Origin: Bacillus sp. FJAT-27445
GTDB lineage: Bacteria > Bacillota > Bacilli > Bacillales > Cytobacillaceae
NCBI RefSeq assembly: GCF_001510665.1
Contig: NZ_LMTI01000002.1
Span: 443,753 to 507,752 of the forward strand
Reading direction: 5' to 3'
DNA length: 64,000 nucleotides
The notes beneath the pieces were generated by a model. That model was not told where the DNA came from, made no database searches, and worked only from the letters and a program-made list of their open reading frames with translations. This document shows, in pieces, positions 1-9,449 of the stretch. Both the position numbers and the translations under genes were made by a program. Position 1 is the stretch's first letter, and the number at the start of each line of letters is the position of its first letter.

Positions 1-805
1 ATGAACGGACTCCGAAGAATCTCTTAATCTTTGTCAGCACGCTATGGTTTTCCTCACCCAATTGCTGAAGGGGGATGGACTCACCAAGAATCCTTCTCGC
101 GATATTTCGGTAGGCAATGGCTGCCTTGCTGTTTGGATTCATGGCGATTGGTTCGCCATAATGCGATGCCTTTATGACTTCATCATCATCGGCGACGATG
201 CCGAGCAGTTCAATCGACAAATGTTCGGTAATATCATCAACGTCCATTGTTTCGCCATTCCGCATCATGTGCGGGCGAATCCGGTTGATGATCAGCCTTG
301 GCGGTTCCATATTGTCCTCTTTTTCCAGGAGGCCGATAATCCTGTCTGCATCACGGACAGCGGATTTTTCCGGGGTCGTGACAACGATGGCCCTGTCTGC
401 GCCGGCTACTGCATTCTTGTAGCCATGCTCGATTCCAGCCGGGCAATCGATGAGAACATAATCGAAATCCTGCTTCAGCTTTTCGACCAGGTCCTTCACC
501 TGTTCCGGCGTCACAGCCGTTTTGTCCTCCGTCTGCGCTGCAGGAAGCAAATAAAGCAGCCCGTCGAAGCGTTTATCCTTTACAAGGGCCTGATGCATTT
601 TGCATCGTCCGGCCGCAACATCGACAAGGTCATAAATAATCCTGTTTTCAAGCCCCATGACAACATCGAGATTCCGGAGGCCGATATCCGTATCAACCAA
701 GCAAACCTTCTTCCCCATCAGCGCCAGGGCAGTCCCCAAATTAGCAGAAGTCGTTGTTTTGCCGACGCCGCCCTTCCCTGATGTGATTACCATTGCTTCT
801 CCCAC
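1..805 (-). CDS. minD: Septum site-determining ATPase MinD (stop codon just outside window)
   Basis: MinD is the membrane-binding ATPase that recruits MinC to block FtsZ ring assembly at the cell poles. The reverse-strand frame starts at GTG (805) and has the deviant Walker A motif GKGGVGKTT at residues 10-18, then the DTDIGLRNLD segment. It ends in a basic amphipathic C-terminal helix (about TKIKRFFGVRS) typical of the membrane-targeting tail. All 268 expected codons are inside the window; only the stop codon runs off the edge. An ATG four codons downstream is possible, but the GTG gives the usual VGEA-type N-terminus. The gene lies one base after minC and is surely co-transcribed with it. 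Confidence 0.95.
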   Translation of the reverse strand, partial: MGEAMVITSGKGGVGKTTTSANLGTALALMGKKVCLVDTDIGLRNLDVVMGLENRIIYDLVDVAAGRCKMHQALVKDKRFDGLLYLLPAAQTEDKTAVTPEQVKDLVEKLKQDFDYVLIDCPAGIEHGYKNAVAGADRAIVVTTPEKSAVRDADRIIGLLEKEDNMEPPRLIINRIRPHMMRNGETMDVDDITEHLSIELLGIVADDDEVIKASHYGEPIAMNPNSKAAIAYRNIARRILGESIPLQQLGEENHSVLTKIKRFFGVRS

Positions 806-806
806 G

Positions 807-1487
807 TTAACGCCCTCCTTCAAATCTAGTCAATCCAGGCCTGATGCCTGCCAGAGATTGCAGCCTGTCAAATACAATCTCATTCATTTCATTTATGTAA
901 GCGCACTCTAAATCGCGCTGGCTTTCATTTCCCAGTTTTTCGGGTGAACTGGTCAAATAATGGCTAATCCGCAGCTGCGATGGCTTCATAGCCGATGCGG
1001 CGATTACCGCGTCCATGTTCCCATAGCATCCAGCGTGGGCGATTCCCTTCAGGACGCCCATGATGAAGATATTGCCGCCTGCCATCACCATTCCGCCGGG
1101 ATTTACATCCCCAATCAGCAGCAGGTCGCCAGGCACCTCAAGTACCTGTCCCGATCTGATCATTTTCGCAACCGTTGTAACGGATTGCTCTTTCCAGCGC
1201 TTTTCCGCTTCCTCTTTCGTAACGACATTCGAATCGATTGCATCCACGATAAGGTTTTTCTTCTGGCCGATGAGCTCCACCAGTTCTTCCCGCTGAACCG
1301 CTGTTAAATAGCGGTTGCCGGTATTCACCTTAACATGCAGCAGTTGGGATTCCGCGTCCCTTTCATGCTGGCTGGAAAGCTTCCCAGCCAATTCCCTCTT
1401 CAATTCCTCATAGGAACACAAATCGTCCAGAAACAGCGTGATGCCGTCCTTCGTCCCTTTTATCATTACATTTTGCATCTTATTCAT
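807..1487 (-). CDS. minC: Septum site-determining protein MinC
   Basis: MinC is the FtsZ-antagonising partner of MinD. The 226-residue product has the usual two parts: an N-terminal FtsZ-interacting domain (about 1-100) and a C-terminal beta-helix domain rich in glycine turns (PGGMVMAGGNIFIMG, about residues 130-145) that dimerises and binds MinD. Length equals the B. subtilis protein as I recall it. It sits between mreD and minD, as in other Bacillaceae, and is followed directly by minD. Confidence 0.95.
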   Translation of the reverse strand: MNKMQNVMIKGTKDGITLFLDDLCSYEELKRELAGKLSSQHERDAESQLLHVKVNTGNRYLTAVQREELVELIGQKKNLIVDAIDSNVVTKEEAEKRWKEQSVTTVAKMIRSGQVLEVPGDLLLIGDVNPGGMVMAGGNIFIMGVLKGIAHAGCYGNMDAVIAASAMKPSQLRISHYLTSSPEKLGNESQRDLECAYINEMNEIVFDRLQSLAGIRPGLTRFEGGR

Positions 1488-1512
1488 GGCCTTACTTCAC
1501 CTCAATTGTCAA

Positions 1513-1562
1513 AAACACACAGATGGCCCTTCCGCCTGGAGGCCAGGCCAAAGGCGGTTGGC
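1513..1562 (-). terminator. Possible attenuating hairpin between mreD and minC
   Basis: The mreD-minC gap contains complementary arms (CCGCCT with AGGCGG, plus flanking GGGCC/GGCC). A T-run follows only after about ten bases. It may be a weak terminator or processing site lowering minCD expression relative to mreBCD. Weak call. Confidence 0.25.
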
Positions 1563-1603
1563 CCTCCCTAAATCATTCGACATTCCCTGCCAAAATTCCT
1601 CTA

Positions 1604-2119
1604 TCAAAGGATCTCCTGTTCAGCCAATTTTTCAAAATAGCGCTTAAGCGGGTAAAAAGCGGCAACGACGAAAATCAAATTCAGGCATACGGTCGGCAGG
1701 AGCCTCGCATCGGCAAACTCCTTCAAGCTAATGTCGGTTATATGGATGAAGCTGTTCATTTTATAGATTACAAGTTCGAGAAAGGCAATGCCGGCCAAAA
1801 TCACGAATGTTATGATAAACGCGTTCGCCTGGAGTACCTTCATCACCCTCATCACCAAATAGATTGTGAGTGGAAAAAGAAATAAATAAATTCCGATGAT
1901 CTCCGTATAGACCATATCGAATAACAGCCCAAAGGCGAACCCGTAGAGAATTGCGTGCTTTTGCGACCCGTAAATAGCTAGGAGGAGCAGGGCGGCAATC
2001 AGGAACCTTGGTACAAGAATCCATTTTCCGTAAAAGAACTCCGAGGGAAGGAGCTGGACGAAAATGCTTTCAGCTGTAAAAAAAACGAACAATAAAAGAG
2101 GAAGAAAGAAACGGTTCAC
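1604..2119 (-). CDS. mreD: Rod shape-determining membrane protein MreD
   Basis: MreD is a polytopic membrane component of the elongasome that links MreB/MreC to the wall synthesis machinery. The 171-residue product is almost entirely hydrophobic, with about five membrane segments, in line with the family. The ATG overlaps the mreC stop by four bases, so translation is coupled. Assignment rests on topology, length and position in mreBCD-minCD. Confidence 0.93.
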   Translation of the reverse strand: MNRFFLPLLLFVFFTAESIFVQLLPSEFFYGKWILVPRFLIAALLLLAIYGSQKHAILYGFAFGLLFDMVYTEIIGIYLFLFPLTIYLVMRVMKVLQANAFIITFVILAGIAFLELVIYKMNSFIHITDISLKEFADARLLPTVCLNLIFVVAAFYPLKRYFEKLAEQEIL

Positions 2120-2997
2120 AATTCTTCCTCCTTATCATCGACCATTTCCGCTTTCTCCGGCTGCATCATCAGCCTTTTCATGACAATCACATCACCGATG
2201 TCATAAAAGTTTGCGCCCGGCTTCACAAGGGCAATCTGGTTGAGCCCATATTGATCAGGCTCTACTTCAACCACCTTGCCGACAAGCAGGCCTGCCGGGA
2301 ATACGCCGCCGAGGCCAGACGTTATAACTGTCTGCCCTTTTTCTACTTTTGCTTCATAAGGGATTTTCTTCACCTTCAACAGCTTTTTCTCTTCATCATA
2401 GCCTTCTACAAAACCATAAATCTGTGATTTTCCTTGTGTGACAACGGAAATCCTGTTTTTCGGATCCATTGCGCTCAGGAGCTGGACCGTTGATGTAAAG
2501 TCATTGGCATTCTTTATTTTGCCAATCAGCCCTTCGGATGTAATGACGGCCATATTCTTGCCGACTTTATCCGAGGTTCCCTTATTAATGATAATCAATT
2601 CATTCCATCGGTCCGGATTGCGGCCGATGACAGCCGCATGGATTGTGTCCGAATCGCCAAGCGACTCACTTTTTCCAAGGAGCTTGCGAAGCTCTTCGTT
2701 CTCCTTTTTAAGCTTGTAAACTTCGGATTCAAGCCGGACCATATCTTCAACGCGTGATTTCAGCTCTTTATTTTCATTGTATGTATCCTGGAGGTCTCCG
2801 ACATTTTCAAAAAAGCCCGCCACATACTGGGTTGGCCTAGAGATGAGCGACTGGGCCCAGCCGGTGCTATCCTTCAAAAATTGCTCCGGCCAGGACAGTT
2901 TGTCGCGCTCCCTTAACGAAAATCCGATCAATGCGACCAGGATGATAATACTTACAAGCAAAATAATGAGGCGTTTATTCAAAAACGATTGGGGCAT
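2116..2997 (-). CDS. mreC: Rod shape-determining protein MreC
   Basis: MreC is a bitopic membrane protein that scaffolds lateral wall synthesis. The 293-residue product has one N-terminal membrane segment (about residues 8-25), a coiled coil (about 68-110, rich in E/K/L), and the beta-domain region (about 120-275). The C-terminus is acidic. It lies 26 bases after mreB and overlaps mreD by four bases, forming the standard mreBCD unit. Confidence 0.95.
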   Translation of the reverse strand: MPQSFLNKRLIILLVSIIILVALIGFSLRERDKLSWPEQFLKDSTGWAQSLISRPTQYVAGFFENVGDLQDTYNENKELKSRVEDMVRLESEVYKLKKENEELRKLLGKSESLGDSDTIHAAVIGRNPDRWNELIIINKGTSDKVGKNMAVITSEGLIGKIKNANDFTSTVQLLSAMDPKNRISVVTQGKSQIYGFVEGYDEEKKLLKVKKIPYEAKVEKGQTVITSGLGGVFPAGLLVGKVVEVEPDQYGLNQIALVKPGANFYDIGDVIVMKRLMMQPEKAEMVDDKEEEL

Positions 2998-3023
2998 GAT
3001 TCTACACCTCTATTTACAAACAT

Positions 3024-4046
3024 TTATCGGGAATCCCTTGGCCTGTTTTTAAACAAGTTGATATGGTCGAGAGCCTTCCCGGTTCCGATTGCGACGCAGT
3101 CAAGCGGGTCTTCCGCAATCAGCACCGGCATATTCGTTTCCTCGCCGATTACCTTGTCCAGGTTCCGTAGCAGGGCTCCGCCTCCAGTAAGGACGATTCC
3201 CCTGTCCATGATGTCCGCTGCAAGTTCCGGCGGAGTCTTTTCAAGAGTATTTTTAACGGCTTCCACAATCGCATACACCGTATCATGAAGCGCTGTAGCT
3301 ATTTCCGCCGCAGTAATTTCTATTGTTTTGGGCAGGCCTGTCAAAAGGTCCCGGCCGCGGATTTCCATATTATCAATGCCCTCAGGCGTCCCGGCGGAAC
3401 CGATTTCCATCTTAATGATTTCCGCTGTACGGTCACCAATCATGAGATTATAATTCTTCCTGATATATTGGATGATCGATTCATCCATTTCATCACCGGC
3501 GATACGGATGGACTGGCTTGTGACAATGCCGCCAAGTGAAATGATCGCCACTTCGGTCGTTCCTCCGCCAATGTCAACGACCATGCTCCCGGTTGGTTCC
3601 CAGACAGGAAGATTCGCTCCGATTGCCGCGGCGAACGGCTCTTCGATCGGGAATGCATCCCTTGCGCCTGCCTGCTTGGTGGCATCAATCACAGCCCGCT
3701 GCTCGACGGCTGTGATTCCCGATGGCACACAAACCATTATGTACGGCTTTCCGCCCCAAAGACTTTTATTTTTCATAGCCTTTTTAATGTAATCCTTCAT
3801 CATTGTCGCTGTTGTTTCATAGTCGGCGATAACGCCATCCTTCATCGGCCTGAGCGCGACAATATTCCCCGGCGTACGCCCAATCATATTTTTCGCATCA
3901 TTTCCGACAGCGACGATTTGCTTTGTGTCGGTTTGAAGGGCAACAACGGACGGCTCCCTTAAAACAATACCCTTTCCCTTCACATATATAAGTGTGTTGG
4001 CAGTCCCCAAATCAATGCCAAGATCTCTCGTTCCAATTCCAAACAT
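3024..4046 (-). CDS. mreB: Rod shape-determining actin homologue MreB
   Basis: MreB is the bacterial actin that forms membrane-associated filaments and positions lateral peptidoglycan synthesis. The 340-residue product shows phosphate-1 motif [10 protein letters not shown] near the N-terminus, the [10 protein letters not shown] phosphate-2 loop and the C-terminal [11 protein letters not shown] adenosine motif. I chose the ATG at 4046 because it is preceded by AGGGAGAT at good spacing and gives [12 protein letters not shown]. The frame is open 11 codons further upstream without such a site. A TATAAT-like box sits near 4173-4178 in the 160-bp gap to radC. Confidence 0.96.
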   Translation of the reverse strand: MFGIGTRDLGIDLGTANTLIYVKGKGIVLREPSVVALQTDTKQIVAVGNDAKNMIGRTPGNIVALRPMKDGVIADYETTATMMKDYIKKAMKNKSLWGGKPYIMVCVPSGITAVEQRAVIDATKQAGARDAFPIEEPFAAAIGANLPVWEPTGSMVVDIGGGTTEVAIISLGGIVTSQSIRIAGDEMDESIIQYIRKNYNLMIGDRTAEIIKMEIGSAGTPEGIDNMEIRGRDLLTGLPKTIEITAAEIATALHDTVYAIVEAVKNTLEKTPPELAADIMDRGIVLTGGGALLRNLDKVIGEETNMPVLIAEDPLDCVAIGTGKALDHINLFKNRPRDSR

Positions 4047-4206
4047 ACAAGTATCTCCCTTTCCCGTGCAAAAATGCAATCAATTTTGTGCCGAAATCAT
4101 TCTATCAAAAATGGTTTTTATGTCGTTTTTTATCTGATTTTTTTCAGGCATCGCCCGGAAAAATCATAAGTAATATTATAGCGTAACGTTAAATAAAAGC
4201 ATAGTG

Positions 4207-4896
4207 TTACAAATACCCTTTTTCCTTCAGGCTGACGAATTTATTTTCGCCGATGATGAGATGGTCAAGCACATCGATGCCGATTATCTTCCCGCATTCC
4301 GATAGCCTTTTTGTCACCTCTATATCCTCACGGCTCGGAGACGGGTCTCCGGAGGGGTGGTTATGGAGGCAAATGATCGATGCCGCGGAGCGCCGGAACG
4401 CTTCCTTGAAAACCTCGCGCGGATGGACAATCGAGGCATTCAGGCTGCCGATAAAAATTGTCTGCTTGTGGAGAACCTGGTTCTTCGTATTCAAGTAGAG
4501 GCAAACAAAATGCTCCTGGCTTAAAAAACGCATTTCATTCATGACATAGTTTGCCCCGTCCTCTGGCGACCTGATGACATATCGGTCGTTGTTCGTCATG
4601 TTGGCCACACGGCTGCCAAGCTCAAGGGCAGCCATAAGCAGGATCGCCTTTGCGGTCCCGATTCCCTTTATTGCGGTAATTTCCTCGAGCGATGCGGCTT
4701 TCAGGAGCCTCAACCCTTCAAAATGGGACAGAAGGCGGTTGGATAGCTGAAGGACCGATTCATCCTTTGTACCGGTCCGGAGCAATAGGGCGATCAGTTC
4801 ATGGTTTGAAAGGCTTGCCGGCCCGCCTGCAATAAAGCGTTCACGCGGCCTTTCTTCCTGGGGATAATCACGGATCATCAATGAATTGGCAGTCAA
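4207..4896 (-). CDS. radC: RadC family protein (JAB/MPN domain)
   Basis: The 229-residue product has an N-terminal helix-hairpin-helix-like region (about residues 30-95, with AIKGIGTAKA). A C-terminal JAB/MPN metalloprotease-like domain carries the HNHPSGDPSPSxxD signature (about 176-190). The name reflects an old link to DNA repair, and the true substrate is not established for the family. In Bacillus this gene lies between mreB and maf, as here. Confidence 0.94.
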   Translation of the reverse strand: MTANSLMIRDYPQEERPRERFIAGGPASLSNHELIALLLRTGTKDESVLQLSNRLLSHFEGLRLLKAASLEEITAIKGIGTAKAILLMAALELGSRVANMTNNDRYVIRSPEDGANYVMNEMRFLSQEHFVCLYLNTKNQVLHKQTIFIGSLNASIVHPREVFKEAFRRSAASIICLHNHPSGDPSPSREDIEVTKRLSECGKIIGIDVLDHLIIGENKFVSLKEKGYL

Positions 4897-5007
4897 ACAA
4901 ATTCCTCCCTGTTAGTAAGGGAGCCTGGGTTGGGAAAAAAGCGGAAAGCGGAAAGCCTGTCACAGGCACTCCTTTTCCCTGGCCCAATTGGTAAGGTATG
5001 AATTTTT

Positions 5008-5580
5008 TTAAAAGGGAAGCGGATAACCTGACTCCCCGAGTTCGCGGACCAAACGGGATACAGGCAAGCCCATGACGGCGAAATAATCGCCCTCAATCCG
5101 TTTGACAAGCATGCTGCCGAGTCCCTGGATGCCATAGCCGCCCGCCTTGTCATAAGGCTCGCCGCTCTCTGCATAATACTCGATTTCCCCGTCCGTCAAC
5201 TCCCAAAAGTGGACTTCTGTTCTTTCGTAAAAACGGACTTCATTGCCAGGGCTTATAATCGCAACCCCGGTAAAAACCTGATGCGTCCTGCCTGACAAAA
5301 GCTTCAGCATCCTTATCGCTTCCTCGCGGCCCGATGGCTTGCCCAAGATGGCGCCATCACAAACGACGATCGTATCGGAGCCGATGACAAAATCATCTGG
5401 ATGCCCGGCAAAAACGGCTTTTGCCTTCCGTTCGGCAAGGCCCATGACAATTTCCTCAGGAGACGTGCCCGGTTCGAAGCTCTCGTCGACATCTGAGCTG
5501 TAAATTTTGAATTTCAAGCGGAGATTTTCCAGAAGTTCTTTTCTTCGTGGAGATGAAGAGGCTAAAATGAGGTTCGGCAT
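5008..5580 (-). CDS. maf: Maf nucleoside triphosphate pyrophosphatase
   Basis: Maf proteins hydrolyse non-canonical or modified nucleotides (dTTP/UTP class) to the monophosphate, and overexpression affects septation in Bacillus. The product (190 residues from ATG 5580) begins with the family motif ASSSPRRKELL and has a GSDTIV segment near the middle. The chosen ATG follows AAAGGTGATTGC; the frame is open 24 codons upstream but without a ribosome binding site. It lies downstream of spoIIB, behind that gene's terminator. Confidence 0.95.
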   Translation of the reverse strand: MPNLILASSSPRRKELLENLRLKFKIYSSDVDESFEPGTSPEEIVMGLAERKAKAVFAGHPDDFVIGSDTIVVCDGAILGKPSGREEAIRMLKLLSGRTHQVFTGVAIISPGNEVRFYERTEVHFWELTDGEIEYYAESGEPYDKAGGYGIQGLGSMLVKRIEGDYFAVMGLPVSRLVRELGESGYPLPF

Positions 5581-5724
5581 GCAATCACCTTTCTTTTTAC
5601 TCGGTTTGGGGAGATACAGATTAATCGTATCAAACTTCCACCCATCAAACAATTTCTAATGGTTAAAGTGGCGAAACTTTTTGCTTCTTATTCATCTCCA
5701 AAAATTCGAGGCGAACCTGATTGC

Positions 5725-5760
5725 CGAAAAAAGAACGCCGCGGCATTCGCCAGGGCGTTC
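5725..5760 (-). terminator. Rho-independent terminator after spoIIB
   Basis: On the minus strand GAACGCC pairs with GGCGTTC across a GC-rich loop, followed directly by a run of six T. It lies 19 bases after the spoIIB stop. Confidence 0.8.
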
Positions 5761-5778
5761 ATTTCCCGAGGAATCGAA

Positions 5779-6819
5779 TTAATATGTTTGATACTTTGCG
5801 AGAAAATTCAGGAGGTGTACCTGGGCAGCCTGCGCGGATTGTCCATCCCCCGCTTTTTCATAGCTTTCCAGGCTCTTAACGGCGTTAGCCAATTCGTTAT
5901 AGAGCGCACCGATTGCCGGATTGGCAAATTCGCCGGCATTGATAGCTTCCAAGTCCTTTTTTACCGAACCAGCTACCGCGGCTTCCTTGCCGGCCATCGC
6001 CAATCCAGCTCCTGGGCTCAATAGGGCGAATAGCTCTGGCGCTTTTTCAAGGAACTGCTTTTCGTCTGCAGCTACTTTCCCCGCTTTTCGGGAAGGCAAA
6101 GTAATTTCCTTTGCGTAGATAGCAATCCCCTTTTCCTTTAATCCTTCACCAATTTCCTTTGCGCCTTCAATGCTGCCGGCAATTCCAATGAGAAGCATGG
6201 CCTGTCCATCTTTATCAAGGACTGCTCCAGGTATGCCCAATCCTTCAAGGTTTTGTTTGGCGGCCTCCGCTGAATCCCTGGTTGAGTAAAGGCCTTCCTG
6301 GATAACAAAGGCTGAGATGGGGAGCAGCTGGACCGTTGCACTTTGGGTTTTGGCATCTCCTGTTGCAGCTGGCTTTTCATCTCCATTCGGCTGCATTGCG
6401 GTTACAGCAGGTTTGTCGGTTAGAAGCAGCTTCAGCATAGCGGCTCCCAATCCCACGCCTACAATTATCGCAAATACAACAGTGAGGACGGCCGGCTTCA
6501 TTGACCAGCCTTTCCTCTTTGAAGGCCCGGATGAGTGCTTTGGATAGATGGAGGCCGAATCGGACGCCTCTTTAATCACGAACGTTCCTTGCTCCGCAGG
6601 CTCTTCCTCAGGCAAAATCCAGTCGAAGATTTCTTCGCTCGCTTCCGCTGCCGCAGCCGCTTCCATATTTGCTGGCTGAATATCCTCGGTTGATTGTTGT
6701 TCAATTACTGGCGGCCTGTCCAAATTGGATTGTTCAGGGACGGGCCTTGATTCATTGTTTAATTTAATATTAATCGTATTTTGTTTCTTCTTGTCCACAA
6801 TCAGCTCCCCTTTTGCCAC
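5779..6819 (-). CDS. spoIIB: SpoIIB-like SPOR-domain sporulation protein
   Basis: The 346-residue product is cytoplasmic and acidic up to about residue 105. It then has one membrane segment (AVLTVVFAIIVGVGLGAAML, about 109-128) and an extracytoplasmic region with a SPOR-like fold (about 170-245, starting VIQEGLYSTRDSA). SpoIIB in B. subtilis is a SPOR-domain bitopic protein that speeds engulfment by helping septal peptidoglycan dissolution. Position next to maf/radC and upstream of the comC locus matches B. subtilis. Sequence is weakly conserved in this family, so the call leans on topology and context. Confidence 0.8.
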   Translation of the reverse strand: MAKGELIVDKKKQNTINIKLNNESRPVPEQSNLDRPPVIEQQSTEDIQPANMEAAAAAEASEEIFDWILPEEEPAEQGTFVIKEASDSASIYPKHSSGPSKRKGWSMKPAVLTVVFAIIVGVGLGAAMLKLLLTDKPAVTAMQPNGDEKPAATGDAKTQSATVQLLPISAFVIQEGLYSTRDSAEAAKQNLEGLGIPGAVLDKDGQAMLLIGIAGSIEGAKEIGEGLKEKGIAIYAKEITLPSRKAGKVAADEKQFLEKAPELFALLSPGAGLAMAGKEAAVAGSVKKDLEAINAGEFANPAIGALYNELANAVKSLESYEKAGDGQSAQAAQVHLLNFLAKYQTY

Positions 6820-6850
6820 CGGCTGGTTTTTTCCATCCTACCATAGGGGC

Positions 6851-6886
6851 AAAAAAAAATAACAAGGTTTTTGTCGCCTTGTTATT
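6851..6886 (-). terminator. Terminator at the end of the pilus operon
   Basis: On the minus strand AATAACAAGG pairs with CCTTGTTATT, followed by nine T. It lies about 24 bases after the pilO-like stop and separates the pilus operon from spoIIB. Confidence 0.9.
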
Positions 6887-6909
6887 AGATGCTTTCGCCA
6901 ATAAGCGAT

Positions 6910-7707
6910 TCAATTTTCATTTGTCTCATTTTCGGATACCTCTTCGCCAAATGTGGTGAGAGGGTCCCGTTTCCTCGCTGGTTCCGGAGCACCGATATCA
7001 GGAAGCTGCTGGACAAGGTCTTTCAGCTCCGGCATATAGAATGCGGAAACAGTGATGCTGAATTTAATTGGTTCATCCTTTTCCTGAAGCGAGGTTAATT
7101 CCGCTCCTCCGGTATAGTCGATTGATTCGACAACTGTTATCCGTTTCATGCTTTCAAGTGTTTTAATGAACTTCTCAAGCTCGGCATAGCTTGGTGATTC
7201 AACGGAAAGCTGGACGGTGACTTTTTTGACACCTTCCGGGACCTTTATTACCGATTTTGGTGGTGCGGCCGTTTCATCCAGCTGCCCTTCATCGGTTTGG
7301 GCGTTTTCGCTGGATTCGCCGTTCTCCGATATCGTTTCTTCAGCCGCCGCCTCTTCCTCTAGTGCAGCGACGTCGCTATCTTTCGCAAAGGACATTGACA
7401 GGATTTTTGAGCGCGATACAACCTCGGCTTTTTCAAAGTCGAGAATCATTTGCTCGACTAGAGGTTTTACAGGTATTTGATACTGCATTTGCGTGGAGCT
7501 GTTGGCGGTAAACTCCTTGGCTTCTTCATCTCTCCCCTGGATAATGGAAAGCAGCTGTTCTTCTGTTTTCAGGCTGGCCTCTTTCGCCTCCAGGTCAGCC
7601 TTTAGCGGCTGGATCGTAAAAAAGTATGCACCCGCTGAAAAAACGATGAACAAAATCGCTAAGGCAGCGGGTATCCATTTTTGCTTATTTGATGAATGAA
7701 GCCTCAT
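6910..7707 (-). CDS. pilO: PilO-like type IV pilus assembly protein
   Basis: The 265-residue product has one N-terminal membrane helix (about residues 12-31), then a coiled-coil stretch rich in A/E/K, an acidic low-complexity linker (about 128-155), and a ferredoxin-like domain (about 160-235, VKKVTVQLSVESPSYAELEKFI). This is the PilO layout: an inner-membrane alignment protein that pairs with PilN. Its ATG overlaps the pilN stop by four bases. Last gene of the pilus operon before a strong terminator. Confidence 0.75.
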   Translation of the reverse strand: MRLHSSNKQKWIPAALAILFIVFSAGAYFFTIQPLKADLEAKEASLKTEEQLLSIIQGRDEEAKEFTANSSTQMQYQIPVKPLVEQMILDFEKAEVVSRSKILSMSFAKDSDVAALEEEAAAEETISENGESSENAQTDEGQLDETAAPPKSVIKVPEGVKKVTVQLSVESPSYAELEKFIKTLESMKRITVVESIDYTGGAELTSLQEKDEPIKFSITVSAFYMPELKDLVQQLPDIGAPEPARKRDPLTTFGEEVSENETNEN

Positions 7708-8339
7708 AAACCATCCTCCCCTTCACTTCGGATTTCAGCCTTTACAACATCCTTGTTCAGGGTAATCTGGAACTGGCCGGTGTATCGAGGCAGAAATTCC
7801 GTATTTGAGGAATTTGCAGCAGCCTGCAGTGTGCCATCAACATTCGCTGATTCTTGTTCGGTTTGGGCAGCGGAAAGGCTTGAAAGATCCGCCTCTTCGA
7901 CCCACTTCGATTCGTTCAGGCGATTCAGGAAATAGGCTGCTTCACGGCTCGAATCAAACTGGACTGTCAACGCTAGCTCTCCTGTTTCCTGATAGCCAAA
8001 GGTTAGAATGAAGCCCCGTTCTGGCAGCATGGACGTGAATTCCTTCATGACCGGCACAGATGGTACTGTATACTGTTCCGCCCATTCAATTGCCTGTTCT
8101 AGCTGGGAAGCGGAATTCGCCGATATGATTTCAATGGCCTTCTCTTCCTCCAGGGCAGCAATCTTTTTTGTCGTGTCGATTCGATTTTCAACTACCGCAA
8201 TATCGTTTTTAAGTGTGGTTGTCTGCCAGTAAAGGAACCCGCCCGCGGCTAGGAATAATACCGTAAAAGCCAATGCGGTGAAAATAATGCCTGAGCTTTT
8301 TCGCTCCTTCTTTGGAAGCAGGTTAATATCAATAAGCAT
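7704..8339 (-). CDS. pilN: PilN-like type IV pilus assembly protein
   Basis: The 211-residue product begins with the PilN signature MLIDINLLPKK, the cytoplasmic peptide that inserts into PilM. A single membrane helix (about 19-39) and a periplasm-equivalent region with a coiled coil and ferredoxin-like fold follow. The start shares one base with the pilM stop (TAATG) and the end overlaps pilO, indicating tight translational coupling of a pilMNO module. Confidence 0.85.
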   Translation of the reverse strand: MLIDINLLPKKERKSSGIIFTALAFTVLFLAAGGFLYWQTTTLKNDIAVVENRIDTTKKIAALEEEKAIEIISANSASQLEQAIEWAEQYTVPSVPVMKEFTSMLPERGFILTFGYQETGELALTVQFDSSREAAYFLNRLNESKWVEEADLSSLSAAQTEQESANVDGTLQAAANSSNTEFLPRYTGQFQITLNKDVVKAEIRSEGEDGL

Positions 8340-9334
8340 TATTTCACCTCTTTCAAAGCAAGGCCCAGCGCCAATGTATGGCTTGGCGGAAGTACCCTGT
8401 TCCGGCCATTATGGACAGCCTCGGATGGAAGCGTGGCAACAGGCAGGCCGAACTGCTCGCCAAGATTAATGTGAATTTTATTCAGCATAGGATGGTCGCC
8501 GTCCAAAAGGATTTTTGTAACCCCTTTTGTCCCTCCGGAGGCGGAATACCGGTAAAAGTCCATCAGCTTGCCCATCTCGCTATAAATCGAGGAAAACTGA
8601 ATTTCAAGCTCCGCGGGATCACCTTTAAAAAGGTATTCACATGTCCCGGCACGTTCACGCCGGACATCCCAACGATCGATATCAAAATCCAAAGGAAAAT
8701 GCCTCATGTAATAAGGGATATGCCCTTCAAAAATGCACATGCTGACGCTTGTCAGGTTGATATGGGCTGTAAACAGATTCTCTTCCCTTTGCGCTTTGTC
8801 CATCATATAGTAAATGCGGTAAAGGGCTAATGGCGAAATATCCGCTGCCACTGGCTGCAGCTTCATACCCGACAGGAGATTCGAGTACTCCATTACGTAT
8901 TTTTCTGGTGATGCGAACAAGAGAAGCTCCTTTTTCCCATTTTTTTCACCTAGCGGGTAGGCGTCAAAAACAGGGTCTTCAAAAGGTAGATGGATGCTCG
9001 AACCCAGTTCCATATACAGATGGCTCTTCACTTCATCTTCCCGTACATCCATCGGTATTGAAATTTTACGGATAATGACTAGCGGGTCGGGGACGATAAA
9101 ATTCACCTGCCGCCTCTGAATCTTCCATTCTTCAATGCATTCATCCAGAATGGTGGACAGCGTTTCATCGTCGACAATTTTCCCATCAGAAATAATCCCT
9201 GGCGGGAGGAAGCGTTCCCCCCACTTTAAAGCAATTGGGGGATTCACGCTTTTTAGCTCCAGGTAGCGGATGGAGTGATCGTTGAAAATAAGGTTGATAA
9301 TTCGTTTGTTGCCGAAGGAAAGGGAAAAGGCCAT
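8339..9334 (-). CDS. pilM: PilM-like actin-fold pilus assembly protein
   Basis: PilM is a cytoplasmic actin-like protein that binds the PilN N-terminus and couples the motor ATPase to the PilNO complex. The product is 331 residues from the ATG at 9334, which follows AAAGGGG with good spacing; ten further upstream codons are open but not needed. It is followed without gap by the pilN start motif MLIDINLLPKK, which strongly supports the call. It is separated from the upstream peptidase gene by a ~300-bp gap holding a repeat element, so it may need its own promoter. Confidence 0.8.
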   Translation of the reverse strand: MAFSLSFGNKRIINLIFNDHSIRYLELKSVNPPIALKWGERFLPPGIISDGKIVDDETLSTILDECIEEWKIQRRQVNFIVPDPLVIIRKISIPMDVREDEVKSHLYMELGSSIHLPFEDPVFDAYPLGEKNGKKELLLFASPEKYVMEYSNLLSGMKLQPVAADISPLALYRIYYMMDKAQREENLFTAHINLTSVSMCIFEGHIPYYMRHFPLDFDIDRWDVRRERAGTCEYLFKGDPAELEIQFSSIYSEMGKLMDFYRYSASGGTKGVTKILLDGDHPMLNKIHINLGEQFGLPVATLPSEAVHNGRNRVLPPSHTLALGLALKEVK

Positions 9335-9449
9335 TGAAACTACCCCTTTATCTATATAAATCATAATGCTATGAACTCAATGGAGCTTTGTTAAGAATCT
9401 AATTATATATAGGTTGAATCAAAAATTTATATCCTCATGGAACCATGCC

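Noticed and set aside
44-781. Long plus-strand ORF opposite minD
   Set aside because: It is the shadow of minD, whose reverse-strand frame matches the family over its full length.
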